The position numbers were made by a program, and so were the translations under genes. Positions 44,437 through 54,909 of a DNA stretch of 64,000 nucleotides are shown here, piece by piece (position 1 is the first letter of the stretch; each line of letters begins with the position of its first letter). The notes beneath the pieces are model-generated. The model worked only from the letters and a program-made list of their open reading frames with translations, was not told the DNA's origin and ran no database searches. The DNA comes from Salvia splendens (lineage: Eukaryota > Streptophyta > Magnoliopsida > Lamiales > Lamiaceae). The stretch lies in contig NC_056040.1 in NCBI RefSeq assembly GCF_004379255.2, forward strand, positions 32,082,852 to 32,146,851, given 5' to 3'.

Positions 44437-46122
44437 ATGTCAGGTACAGAAGACAACAAACCAGATCCAGAACCAGCGACGAAACTGAAGAATAACAAGA
44501 ATGTCATCGTGGCATTCAAACTTAATGGAACGAACTATCCATTATGGTCAAGACTTATGAAAGTCAAGATCGGAGGCCGAGGAGCCTATTCACATATCAG
44601 GAACGAACCCCCAGAACCCGGGAGCAAGGGTTATGACGATTGGGAGGAAGACGACTTGGTGGTATTCTTGTGGATCGTTGACAACATCGAGAATGAAATA
44701 ATTGTTGACTTCGCCCACCACCTAACGGCCAAAGCGCTTTAGGACAGCCTCGCCATCACATTTGAAAACAAAGCAGATAAGTATCTCATCTATGATCTAG
44801 AGGAGAAAGCAATCGCAATTAGACAAGGGGATCTAGATTTGGAGACGTATTACCGAAGAATCAATGGTCTGTGGATTAACATAGACCGCTGCCAAAAGCA
44901 ACCCGTTACATGTTGCGACAAGGGCATGAGCCAATACAGAACACACGCAAATGAGAAGAGGCTGTTCAAGTTTCTGACCGGGCGAGAAATACTCAAAGAG
45001 AACCCTTACCCATCAGTCGAGGCAGCATACGGATGGGTGAAGACGAAGGCGGCTCGACGGAACATCATGCCACCGGCATCGCCTTCTCCCACCGACGCCA
45101 TCGGCAATTATGCCGGAGATACATCATCTGGGGGTATCGGAAGGGGATTTGGCGCCCAGAGCCAACGCTCATCTCCGCGACACGGACCACCGCGCCCCGC
45201 AGCTATCGGCCGACCGGGGAATCGGCAAGACACATCCAAACTCTGGTGCTCGCATTGTGGCAAGCAAAAACACACGTACGAGACGTGCTTTAAGAGGTTG
45301 GGGTACCCAGTATGGTGGGAAGAACGACAGAGAGCAAGAACACCCCAATCTCAGGCTAAATTGGCCGTCGACGTAAACGAGGAAGGAGCACCGAGCAAAT
45401 CGGGACCAACAATCATGGGGGAAATGGTGGACAAGGACCGACCGTGAACTCAGGAGCTCAACCCGGCGGCGGCAACGTGCGGGGGGCCGGCAATTTTGCC
45501 GGACGCACGGAGACGATGGATGGGTCAGATGGGAAGAACGACGGATGGAATGGAGGTAAAGGGGTTTAAAACCAAACCCTAGCTTTTGCCTAAATTATAT
45601 TGTCCCCCACATAAGTCTCGGTATTTACAGAATAAGCCCCAAAATTTTGAAATTGAACCCCCTGATCCCTATAAATCCAGATTTGACCCCAACTGCAATC
45701 CAAAATATCATATTGGCCCCTATAGCTTTGGAAATCAGAAATCAGCCCCAATTTTGTGTGACTATTTTTCAAAAAATCCGTTCTCACCACTTGAAAACAT
45801 TTCCGCTGCATTTCATGTTGGTAATATGACTGATACACATACGAAGGGGTGGATTTTTGACTGTGGAGCAACCGATACTATGACTCCAGAGAAAGATGAT
45901 TTTATTGATCTAAGTTGTGAAGTTGATAAATCTTATATTAGAACTGCTAATGGGGAATTGATCACAGCTGTAGGGTCTGGAACTATTGAAATATCTCCCA
46001 CTCTTCGTCTTAAGAACTGTCTTTATGTTCCCACTTTATCTCAGAGACTCATGTCTATTAGTCATGTCACAAAGGAATTGAACTGCACGCTCCTGATGCA
46101 CCCTGATTTTTGTATCTTGTAG
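44437..46122 (+). pseudogene. Copia gag-protease (A2) with stops
   Basis: The region has the same domain order as A1: FKLNGTNYPLWSRLM, METYYRRINGLW, the zinc region CSHCGKQKHTYETCF, and FDCGATDTMTP of protease. Stops occur at 44740 (TAG, where A1 has TGG), 45580 (TAG) and 46120 (TAG, where A1 has CAG). Between about 45415 and 45565 the matching frame (GGGNVRGAGNFAG) is shifted, then restored, so two compensating indels are present. About nine codons after KFLTG are missing relative to A1. Confidence 0.88.
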
Positions 46123-48357
46123 GATATTCAGACGAGGAGGATTCTTGGGCGTGGCACTGAGAAGCAAGGACTCTACTACGTGGACGAGATAGCTCAACAT
46201 GGTAGTGCGATGCTGGCTCACGGATCCACGAAACAAGAAACTTGGCTTTGGCACCGAAGACTAGGCCACCCCTCCCCGGGTTATTTTAAACTACTTTTTC
46301 CGAAACTTTCAATTCCTGTTGATTTTTCTTGTGCAACATGTGTTTTGGCCAAGAGCCATAGACAATCTTTTAAACCTACGAATACTCGAATGAATTCTTT
46401 GTTTTCCTTAGTGCATTCTGATGTGTGGGGCCCAGCCCCGATTGTGGGTGGAAACGGTTTTAAGTATTTTGTGATATTTATTGACGATTGCACTAGAATG
46501 ACATGGGTCTATTTTCTAAAACATAAGTCTGAAGTATTTAGTAGGTTTGCCTCCTTTTTTAAGCTTATCCAAACACAGTTCCACACTACGATTAAAACCC
46601 TTCGGTCCGATAACGGGAGGGAATTTGTGAACACTACCATGGCCCAATTTTGCACAGAAAAAGGTGTTATCCACCAGACCACTTGTCCATATACACCCGA
46701 ACCGAATGGGGTAGCCGAGAGAAAGAACCGAACAATCCTAGAAATGACCCGAGCCTTGATGATTGACTCCAAAGTCCCAACTTCCTTCTGGCCTGAAGCA
46801 GTTGCTACTTCTATCTATATCATGAACAGACTCCCCACGAAAATTCTTCGAATGAAAACACCTCTTGATACCTTGTCCAAACTTGCCAAAATTCCCGACC
46901 ATTTAAACCTTTCACCAAAGATCTTTGGTTGTACTGTCTATGTTCACATCCCGAAACATGAGCGAACTAAACTGTCCTCGTGTGCAACCAAATGTGTCTT
47001 CGTAGGATATGGGTTGAATCAGAAAGGGTACCGATGTTTTGATCCCCACGCCAAAAAGATCATCACTACTATGAACTGTAACTTATTGGAAACCGAATTC
47101 TTCTACCGAACCCACCTTAGTAGCCAGGGGGAGAGTGATCCAGGTAGTACTAGTGACTATCTAAGTTGGGTTGTGCCATTGTCAAGCTCTTCGATTGAGG
47201 ATCCAACAGAACCAGTTGTCATTACCGCCGGGCAAGTCTCACCACAAGAGCCGACTCAACCACTGCCTCAAGACCCTCCTCCGACGATATCCGAGGTAAT
47301 ACCTGACTCAGAACAGTCTTCAAAACCGTTTTTGGCTAACCCAGTTGAAACAGAGCCTCAAGTAGAGGAAAATGGCATCGATGGAGATACTGGACGGTAT
47401 ATACTCCCACAACGAAGTACAAGGGGGATACCGCCAAAGAGATACTCCCCTGAGAAGATAGGAAAGAAAAACCGATATGGAGTAGCGAACTTCATACAAG
47501 GAAATCTGTCTAAAATGGCAAAGGCTTTTGCGGCTGCATTGTATGAAGAGGAAGAGATCCCACAAACGGCCGAAGAAGCAATGAAACATAAAAAATGGAG
47601 GGAAGCCATGCTTACCGAGATGAGGGCTTTGATGAAGAATAACACGTGGGTAAAGAGCAAACTACCTGAAGGGATTAAAACTGTTGGGTGTAGATGGGTA
47701 TTCACAATCAAGAGAAGGCCGGACGACACGATAGACAGATACAAAGCTCGACTTGTGGCGAAGGGATATACTCAGACGTATGGTGTGGATTATGCTGAAA
47801 CATTCTCCCCAGTAGCCAAAATCAACACTGTACGAGTGTTGTTCTCCATTGCCGCCAACAGAGACTGGCCACTTCATCAGTTCGATGTAACTAATGCATT
47901 TCTCCATGGGGAATTACCGAAGCCTGTCTTTATGGAACTCCCTCCTGGGTTCACTCAAGATTTTCAGAATGGTGAAGTCTGTCAATTGAAGAAGACACTT
48001 TACGGATTGAAACAATCCCCACGGGCATGGTTTGGAAGGTTCACAGAAGTAATGAAGAAATATGGGTACAAGCAGAGCAATTCAGATCACACTCTGTTTC
48101 TCAAGAAGAAGAATGGGAAGATCACGTGTCTGATCATATACGTAGACGACATGATCATCACAGGGGATGATGAAGAGGAAATTGGCGAGTTGAGAAGGAA
48201 CTTGTTCAAAGAATTTGAGATAAAGGATTTGGGGTTACTCAAGTACTTTCTGGGAATAGAGGTACTACGGTCGAGACAGGGAATCTTCATAAACCAAAGG
48301 AAGTACATACTAGACCTATTGGCAGAAATTGGGATGATAGACTGTAAGCCAGCATAA
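46123..48357 (+). CDS. Copia integrase and reverse transcriptase (A2)
   Basis: An open run of more than 725 codons. The pre-integrase HRRLGHPSPGYF with CATC zinc cysteines leads to the integrase core: HSDVWGPAP, FIDDCTRMTWVYF, SDNGREFV and GVAERKNRTI, providing D, D and E. A Pro/Ser/Glu-rich linker separates it from reverse transcriptase: KWREAMLTEM, CRWVFTIKRR, YKARLVAKGY, DVTNAFLHGEL and catalytic YVDDMIITG. A TAA at 48355-48357 interrupts just before TPIIQNHG. The catalytic domains themselves look undamaged. The true translation unit is gag-pol from 44437. Confidence 0.9.
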   Translation, partial: DIQTRRILGRGTEKQGLYYVDEIAQHGSAMLAHGSTKQETWLWHRRLGHPSPGYFKLLFPKLSIPVDFSCATCVLAKSHRQSFKPTNTRMNSLFSLVHSDVWGPAPIVGGNGFKYFVIFIDDCTRMTWVYFLKHKSEVFSRFASFFKLIQTQFHTTIKTLRSDNGREFVNTTMAQFCTEKGVIHQTTCPYTPEPNGVAERKNRTILEMTRALMIDSKVPTSFWPEAVATSIYIMNRLPTKILRMKTPLDTLSKLAKIPDHLNLSPKIFGCTVYVHIPKHERTKLSSCATKCVFVGYGLNQKGYRCFDPHAKKIITTMNCNLLETEFFYRTHLSSQGESDPGSTSDYLSWVVPLSSSSIEDPTEPVVITAGQVSPQEPTQPLPQDPPPTISEVIPDSEQSSKPFLANPVETEPQVEENGIDGDTGRYILPQRSTRGIPPKRYSPEKIGKKNRYGVANFIQGNLSKMAKAFAAALYEEEEIPQTAEEAMKHKKWREAMLTEMRALMKNNTWVKSKLPEGIKTVGCRWVFTIKRRPDDTIDRYKARLVAKGYTQTYGVDYAETFSPVAKINTVRVLFSIAANRDWPLHQFDVTNAFLHGELPKPVFMELPPGFTQDFQNGEVCQLKKTLYGLKQSPRAWFGRFTEVMKKYGYKQSNSDHTLFLKKKNGKITCLIIYVDDMIITGDDEEEIGELRRNLFKEFEIKDLGLLKYFLGIEVLRSRQGIFINQRKYILDLLAEIGMIDCKPA

Positions 48358-49089
48358 ACCCCCATAATTCAGAATCATGGGCTACAATTAAAGGAAGGAG
48401 CAAGACAGACCGATAGGGGGAGATATCAGAGATTAGTCGGAAAACTGATCTATCTATCCCACACGAGGCCGGACATAGCCTATGCAGTGGGAGTAGTAAG
48501 CCAATTCATGCATGCACCTCAGGAAGAACATTGGGAGGCCGTGCTGCGAATAGTTCGATACTTGAAGGGAACGACCGAACATGGAATTATGTTTAAGAAA
48601 CATGGTCACATGGAAGTTCATGGTTTCACTGATGCTGATTGGGCTGGCAACCCAAACGATAGACGATCAACTGCAGGTTATTTTACCTTCGTTGGAGGAA
48701 ATCTTGTGACGTGGAGAAGTAAGAAACAGAAAGTGGTAGCACTATCTAGTGCAGAGGCAGAATTCCGAGGAATCAAAAGTGGGCTGACAGAGATATTGTG
48801 GCTAAGGAAGCTTATGACAGAGTTAGACCTACGCCCGAGACATCCATGCAGACTATTCTGTGATAACAAGGTAGCAATTAGTATATCTGAAAATCCGGTC
48901 CAGCTTGATCGAACCAAACATGTGGAAGTAGACAGACACTTCATCAAGGAGAACATTGAAGCTAAAGTGGTGGATCTGCCATATGTCAAGTCTGAAGACC
49001 AATTGGCGGATATTCTGACGAAAGCTGTGAACTCAAAATCGTTTAGGGACGTATTGAGCAAGTTGAGTATCGAGAATCCCGTTACTTAA
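48358..49089 (+). CDS. Copia RNase H (A2)
   Basis: It continues in the same frame after the 48355 stop: GRYQRLVGKLIYLSHTRPD, FTDADWAGNPNDRRST, KQKVVALSSAEAEF and LFCDNKVAIS, ending DQLADILTKAV. The D, E and D residues of copia RNase H are visible. It stops at TAA 49087-49089, just before the purine tract and 3' LTR. Confidence 0.9.
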   Translation, partial: TPIIQNHGLQLKEGARQTDRGRYQRLVGKLIYLSHTRPDIAYAVGVVSQFMHAPQEEHWEAVLRIVRYLKGTTEHGIMFKKHGHMEVHGFTDADWAGNPNDRRSTAGYFTFVGGNLVTWRSKKQKVVALSSAEAEFRGIKSGLTEILWLRKLMTELDLRPRHPCRLFCDNKVAISISENPVQLDRTKHVEVDRHFIKENIEAKVVDLPYVKSEDQLADILTKAVNSKSFRDVLSKLSIENPVT

Positions 49090-49101
49090 CTTGAGGGGGA
49101 G

Positions 49102-49282
49102 TGTAGGAAAGAAATCAGGCACATTATATGTAATTGATATGGGAGAATAATTACCTAATATAGAATGCATTAATGTAAAATTAGGTTTACCTTCTTTTGC
49201 ATAGTTGTAGCTTATATATGAGTTGTATAGCCTCTGTGAATAATCGATCAATGAAGAATGAACCTTTATACCAATTTCTACA
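49102..49282 (+). repeat. 3' LTR of copia A2
   Basis: 181 bp ending TTTCTACA, followed by the GGTTC duplication. Confidence 0.92.
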
Positions 49283-49287
49283 GGTTC

Positions 49288-49915
49288 AAGTATTCAATGT
49301 AAGACATATCTCAATGCTTTAATGGTTTCGATAATGAAATCTATGTCTAGATTTGAATTAATTCAACCATAACATTTGTACTATAAGTGGAGATAAAATC
49401 ACCAGCCTTCATCCATGCTTTCTTCATTTTGATGTAAAGGTTGAAATCTACCAATTGATGTTAGTCCTTTCTTTGACCGGATTCTCTAATTGATTTTATC
49501 TCCTCTTTGACCTCAAGCCTTTGATAATTCTTTTGATGAATAAAGAATCAAAATACTTTATATACTATATATGTGTATATATACCGAGACTCTTATATGT
49601 GCATGTAGCTATTATTGTTGGTGTGTTTTCATACATGACAGAACACAGATATATAGGTATTGAACGTCCCTTTATGAAAGATTGTGTCGCTTCGCATACA
49701 ACGTGCCATGCCACAACCGTTTCTAATATGACGATTGGTATTTAATGGAATAACTTAGATTAATAAATAATCATTTTACATTATCCATGAATAACCACCA
49801 CTCACATGCACGGCAACCGATTTCAACTAACAGTCGGTTGCGAATTGTAATTAGTTTACAAACTAATTAGCAATCTCACAATTCCACCGTCACATACATG
49901 CACACTACCATATGT
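49288..49915. other. Spacer, possibly part of the copia D LTR
   Basis: AT-rich, no coding pattern. Because A2 and the chromodomain Ty3 element both inserted here, this stretch and 53232-53942 may be pieces of one older LTR of copia D. I could not confirm its ends. Confidence 0.4.
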
Positions 49916-50019
49916 GTATATGTTACGACCTCAACAAAATCACGGGTAATGGAGGAGACTACAAATGGAGACATGGCTGAATCGTCTCCGACTCCGTCTT
50001 CATCGTTAACACAAAGTGA

Positions 50020-50225
50020 TTCGATGCGGAAACTGTATCCCATCAGCTTCCTGACATATAATTGTTGGTCCATTGTTTGGACAACCTGTTGCAGCAGCTC
50101 CTTTAAACTCTTCTGGTCGCTTCGAATTTCAAATTCCCGACCCAATAGATACTGCCTCCATTTCTGCACAGCCTCAACGATCGCGTAGAGCTCCTTATGG
50201 TAAGTCGAGGCCTCTCCTGCGACGT
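50020..50225 (-). repeat. Inverted duplicate of the RNase H segment
   Basis: 50020-50200 is the reverse complement of 50786-50966 (both 181 bp) with few changes. Weaker similarity continues to about 50225 / 50763. The two copies could fold into a long hairpin with a ~585-base loop if transcribed. Confidence 0.9.
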
Positions 50226-52804
50226 TGTGTCATTGTTTTTTTCGATGACATCTTGGTATACAGCCCCACGCTGAGTTCCCACTGCGAACATTTGTCAGAG
50301 GTACTATCGCTCCTTAGCGCTAATCAATTTTATGCCAAATTGTCTAAGTGTTCGTTTTGCTGCACTACTGTTGAGTATCTGGGACACTTGATTGCAGACG
50401 GCACGTTGAAGGCGGACCCCCGTAAAATAGAGGCAATGACAGCTTGGCCACACCCACGGAATGTGAAACAACTCCGGGGATTCTTGGGCCTAACAGGGTA
50501 CTACAAACGATTTGTCGTAAACTATGCCATGATTGCGGTGCCGCTAACGGAACTACTTAAGAAAGATGCTTTTGTGTGGACACAGGCAGCGACCGACGCA
50601 TTCCAAGCTTTAAAATCGGCAATGACGTCGACCCCAGTGTTACGTCTCCCGGATTTCACCAAGACTTTCTATGTCGAAACGGATGCCTCGGACATGGGGA
50701 TTGGGGTGGTATTGATTCAAGAGGGTCACCCAATTTCCTACTTCAGACGCAAGTTGGGCCCGCGTCGCAGAATCGCCTCGACTTGCCATAAGGAGCTCTA
50801 CGCGATCATTGAGGCTGTGCAGAAATGGAGGCAGTATCTATTGGGCTGGGAATTTGTAATTCGAAGCGACCAGAAGAGTTTAAAGGAGCTGCTGCAACAG
50901 GTTGTCCAAACAACGCACCAACAATTATATGTCCGGAAGCTGATGGGATACAGTTTCCACATCGAATACAAAAAGGGGGCGTTAAATTGAGCAGCGGATG
51001 CGCTGTCTCGACGGGAAGAGACTGACTCGCCGCAACAGGTTCAGGACCCAGCAGATGATCTGGCAGCGGAACAGGCTGCACGGGTGGCTAACGCAGCGTG
51101 TTTAACCGCTGTCGCCCATCCGATCCCTACGTAATTGGATGCTTTGCGGCAGGAAACGGCAATTCAGCCAGAATTAGTGGATCTCACAGCGCAAATTGAC
51201 TCCGGGGAGGCGCCTGCTCATTTCTCCTTCGCGGACGGGCTAATATATTTTTACATGAGAATCTTGGTCAGCCACACGTCCAAATTGAAGCGGTTGTTGC
51301 TGGAGGAACATCATAGCACGCCCATGGCGGGTCACCCGGGTCATGACCGGACCTTCCGTCTATTGGCGACGGGATTCTATTGGCCTAAGATGAGGAAGGA
51401 AGTCCGGGACTTTGTTGATGCATGTGTTGTGTGGCAGTCTACCAAATACTCGACGCAAAAGCCTGCAGGCCTTCTGCAGCCTTTGCCTGTACCTTCGCAA
51501 GTATGGGACGATGTCTCAATGGACTTTATCACGGGCCTCCCACAGTCACGCGGGTACACCACTATTATGGTGGTGATCTATAGACTCTCCAAGTATGCTC
51601 ACTTCGCTCCCATTCCCATCCGATCTGACGCCTTACGGGTGGCTCATCTATTTGTTAACACTGTTGTTCGCCACCACTGCTTTCCAAAGACATTAGTTTC
51701 AGACTGGGACTCGGTGTTTCTTAACGCGATTTGGGAAGAGATACTACGTCTAAGCGGGACTAAACTGAACTTTACTACGGCTTATCATCCTCAATCGGAC
51801 GGCCAAACCGAGATTCGTAACAATGGCTTGGAGCAATATCTACGAGCATTAACTTGAGACCAGCCATCTACTTGGTCGAATTTCCTCCCATGGGCCGAAC
51901 TGGCTCTCAATTGCTACCACCACGGAGCCCTCGGCACCTCCCCTTTTAGGGCATTATATGGACGGGAGCCACCGTTGTTGGTGGAGTCTGTGCCGTCGGC
52001 AAAACGCCACCTAGCGTCACAGAATTGATCAAGCAGCGGGGAGAGCTGCTGGTCGAATTGCGAGAGAATCTGTCACGCGCACAGCAGCGGATGACTGCGT
52101 CAGCTAATAGGCATCAGCGTCACGTTGAATTTGAGGTTTGTGATTTCGTGTGGTTGAAATTGCAGCCGTATCGCCAACATTCCGTCGCGAAGCCCATCTT
52201 CGCTAAGCTCGCTAAGCGTTTTTACGGTCCTTTCGAGGTGGTGAAGAGAATAGGTTCTGTTGCGTACAAACTACAGTTTCCAGAGGGGAGTCGCATTCAC
52301 GATGTATTCCACGTTAGTCTCCTGCACGCCTTCGTGAAGGACGACCCGGTCGTCCCCCTCCCAGAGACGTTCGTTGGCAATAGACCCGTAGTCCACCCAG
52401 TTGCTATACTGGATTCGAAAATATTATGGCATCAGGGAGCAGCAGTGGAGCATGTCCTAGTGCAGTGGTCAGATAGATCAGACTGTCCGTCTTGGGAGCT
52501 GTTGGCGGAAATGTTGAAACGGTATCCTACCCTATCCCTTGAGGACAAGGAAGTTTCTAAGGACGGGGGAGTTGTTACGACCTCAACAGAATCACGGGTA
52601 ACGGAGGAGACTACAAATGGAGACATGGCTGAATCATCTCCGACTTCGTCTTCGTCGTCAACACAAAGTGAGGAAGAGTCGTCACTAATTGGAGAGTTGG
52701 AGAAACGGGCAGAGGAAGTCACCAAGGAGGTCACGGGGAGGAAGTTGAGACCAAGAAAGGAAATCAAACAGCCGGAACGCTACCAAGAGTTCGTCTCCAA
52801 ATAG
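50216..52804 (+). pseudogene. Chromovirus pol: RT end, RNase H, integrase, chromodomain
   Basis: It begins at the reverse transcriptase catalytic strand VFFDDILVYS and continues with YLGHLIADGTL and LRGFLGLTGYYKRF. RNase H follows (FYVETDASDMGIGVVL, FVIRSDQKSLKELL), then the H2C2 zinc region HSTPMAGHPGHDRTF and the integrase core with MDFITGLPQSRGY, SDWDSVF and YHPQSDGQTE. Stops occur at 50988, 51132 and 51855. A one-base loss in an A-run near 51998 shifts the frame into 52025-52804. There GPFEVVKRIGSVAYKL precedes a chromodomain (EHVLVQWSDRSDCPSWELL), which in this clade guides integration to chromatin. The frame ends 232 bases inside the 3' LTR. Confidence 0.9.
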
Positions 52805-53226
52805 CGGACCAGCTGCACGACAGAATGCCTGAAAGAGTTCTGGATTTTAGTCTTTTGATTTTAGTTATTTATTTTATTGTTTTTTACTTTCTTTATTTCG
52901 AACAATTATTGTGTCGAGCATTTATAAGCTCCGTCGGGTTTTCTTTGTTGGTTCTTTCCCGATGTTTAGGATTAGGTCGAACCAACCCTAGGGTTTTATT
53001 ATTATAAAAAGGGCTTCTCGTTAATTCCGTACGCAATTAATGAAGAATTATTTTGCCCACATTACTTGTGCAATACTCCTAAAAACCTAAACACTGCCGA
53101 TGGAGGAATCTCTCCGCGCCAGTCGCGAGTTTGAGCCGCCGACCCCAAGCCTCAGGGCGCCGGATTGGTGTGTGTTGCGAGTGTAATCGACAGGATTTCT
53201 TCGTTAAGAAAATTGTGCTCTTAACA
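52573..53226 (+). repeat. 3' LTR of the chromodomain element
   Basis: 654 bp, TGTTACGACC to CTCTTAACA, after the purine tract AAGGACGGGGGAGT. The first 232 bp also encode the Ser/Glu/Lys-rich end of pol. Confidence 0.88.
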
Positions 53227-53231
53227 GTATA

Positions 53232-53942
53232 TCAATTCCATAAGTCACATATATGCACATTAAGTGCTAATGCATTTCATATGCACTGTCACACACACAG
53301 GGGTGTGTTAAGGTCCTTCGCAGCTTTTCAGTCCAAGCTTCAATCAGATCACAGCCCTTGGATCCTTGAATTGGATGGTTGTGATGATCTGCATTATTAC
53401 ATTATAATGATGCATTATTAGGCGGTGTGCATTATTCAACTGAAATCTGTATTATTACACTATAATGGTGCATTATTAGTCGGTGTGCATTATTCAACTG
53501 AAAATCTGCATTATTAAATGACATGTGGCATCAATCTAACCGTTGGATGATAAAATCGTGGCGCTGAGATTAAAAAGAACAATAGAACAAAAGATACAAA
53601 AAGGAAATGAATACATCCACACACATATATATATGCACATGAAATGCTAATGCATTTCATATGCACGGTCGCACATATATACGCATATATATATTTACGT
53701 GTATAATCCATACATATGTATACATGAATACTTTCGTATACACATTTATATATTTACACGTTCATAATTAGAGGTAAGAGAAGAAGGTCATCAATACACC
53801 CGAATTCTAATTCTTTAATTGAAACCGATCCATTGCGGTATCATCTTTTATATTAGAATTCTTAACTTTTAATATGAACTTAATCTTTATAATTACACCG
53901 ATAGACACATAAGTCACATAAGAATATAAATATTCTCTTACA
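53232..53942 (-). repeat. Probable start of the copia D 3' LTR
   Basis: On the minus strand TGTAAGAG at 53942 follows a purine-rich GGTCAAGTGAGAGAA, the arrangement expected at the start of a 3' LTR downstream of the copia D RNase H end. The segment holds a two-copy tandem repeat (about 53391-53510, GTGCATTATTCAACTGAAA blocks). The LTR end was not found, and the chromodomain element interrupts it. Confidence 0.4.
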
Positions 53943-54190
53943 TTCTCTCACTTGACCTTTGTGTCGCCTTGATGGTTTAATTACCATAATGTGCATCAAG
54001 TTCATAAATCCTTTAAATACCATAATAAAATTAGAACTGATCGAATCATGGCGGTCACATATCATTAAGCGACATGATCTCTTCCATGTATCACAAACCA
54101 ATTCTAATTTTATATATTGTCTTTTCATTGAGATGATCCTTTATTCTCAATATATCATATGTTATCCAAAACCATAATGTATACATACTA

Positions 54191-54425
54191 CTCCCTCCGT
54201 CCGAAGATATTTGACTCGCTTATTTTTCGCACTCGTTTTGAAAAAATAATGTAAAATAGTTAGAGTGGAGAGAGAGTAGAGTAAGAGAGAGAATTATGTA
54301 GATGAGAGTCTTCTCTACATAGTTCTTTCTCTTATTTTACTTTTTCTCCACTTCAACTATTTTATATTATTTTTCCAAAACGAGTGCGAAAAAGAAGTGA
54401 GTCAAATATCTTGGGACGGAGGGAG
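54191..54425. mobile_element. Stowaway-like MITE with long inverted repeats
   Basis: CTCCCTCCGTCC to GGACGGAGGGAG, flanked by TA on both sides, 235 bp. The inverted repeats extend about 60 bp inwards (AAATATTTGACTC / CGAGTGCGAAAAA blocks), so a transcript would fold into a hairpin. Confidence 0.9.
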
Positions 54426-54479
54426 TATAACGATAACATATTTAATAAACGAAAACACAACTTTAATTGAATTCCAAGT

Positions 54480-54904
54480 GTCTTACACCTTATGAGCACA
54501 ATATAATTCATATAGCAAGGTTTCCTCCTTAATACCCAAATGCTTTTCATGCCCAGTAAACATTTTGGGTGATAATCCTTCATTTAACGGATCCACTCTA
54601 ATTATATTTGTCCTTATATGCTCAATGGACACTTTATGTTTCTGTACTTCTTCATTTACCGACAAGTATTTAACTTTATGTGTTTAACACCTTTTAAGTA
54701 ATTATCTTTTCTTTGGAAGAAGATTTCTGTGAAATTATCACAATAAAACCTTAGCGGCTTATCTATAATGTTAACAATTCCAAGTCCCGATATTAAATTT
54801 CGCAATCACTTTTCATGAGCTTTGGCCTCAAGGCATGCCAAAATTCAACTTTCATAATGGAAATAGCAATGACAAACTATTTTCCACTTTTCAATAATAT
54901 TGCT
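54480..54904 (-). pseudogene. Copia D RNase H, C-terminal part
   Basis: On the minus strand, GAILLKSGK, a stop, then SIMKVEF resemble the GAISWRS...TMEAEF region. Further on, the frame 54665-54483 reads NEEVQKHKVSIEHI, VDPLNEGLSPKMF and HEKHLGI, typical of the copia RNase H end. Confidence 0.85.
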
Positions 54905-54909
54905 CCCAC

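Larger units (their letters stand above)
44133..49282 (+). mobile_element. Ty1/copia retrotransposon A2, nearly full length
   Basis: 5,150 bp with 181-bp LTRs (44133-44313, 49102-49282). I count five differences between them, about 2.8%. The perfect GGTTC duplication lies at 44128-44132 and 49283-49287. A Met-type priming site follows the 5' LTR, and GAGGGGGAG precedes the 3' LTR. Gag, protease, integrase, reverse transcriptase and RNase H are all present in order. The coding part is a close relative of A1, but the LTRs are unrelated in sequence. Confidence 0.95.
49921..53226 (+). mobile_element. Rearranged chromodomain Ty3/gypsy retrotransposon
   Basis: A perfect GTATA duplication flanks it (49916-49920, 53227-53231). 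The left end holds only the first 99 bp of the LTR (matching 52573-52671), then about 200 bp of RNase H in reverse orientation, then reverse transcriptase from its catalytic motif onward, RNase H, integrase and chromodomain, then a complete 654-bp LTR (52573-53226). Gag, protease and the first half of reverse transcriptase are missing. The intact duplication means the rearranged form either inserted as such or rearranged internally afterwards. Confidence 0.9.

Noticed and set aside
46180..48357. A complete functional copia polyprotein in A2
   Set aside because: The long open run is real, but gag-pol as a whole is interrupted by stops at 44740, 45580, 46120 and 48355 and a shifted stretch near 45415-45565, so the copy is probably inactive unless helped in trans.
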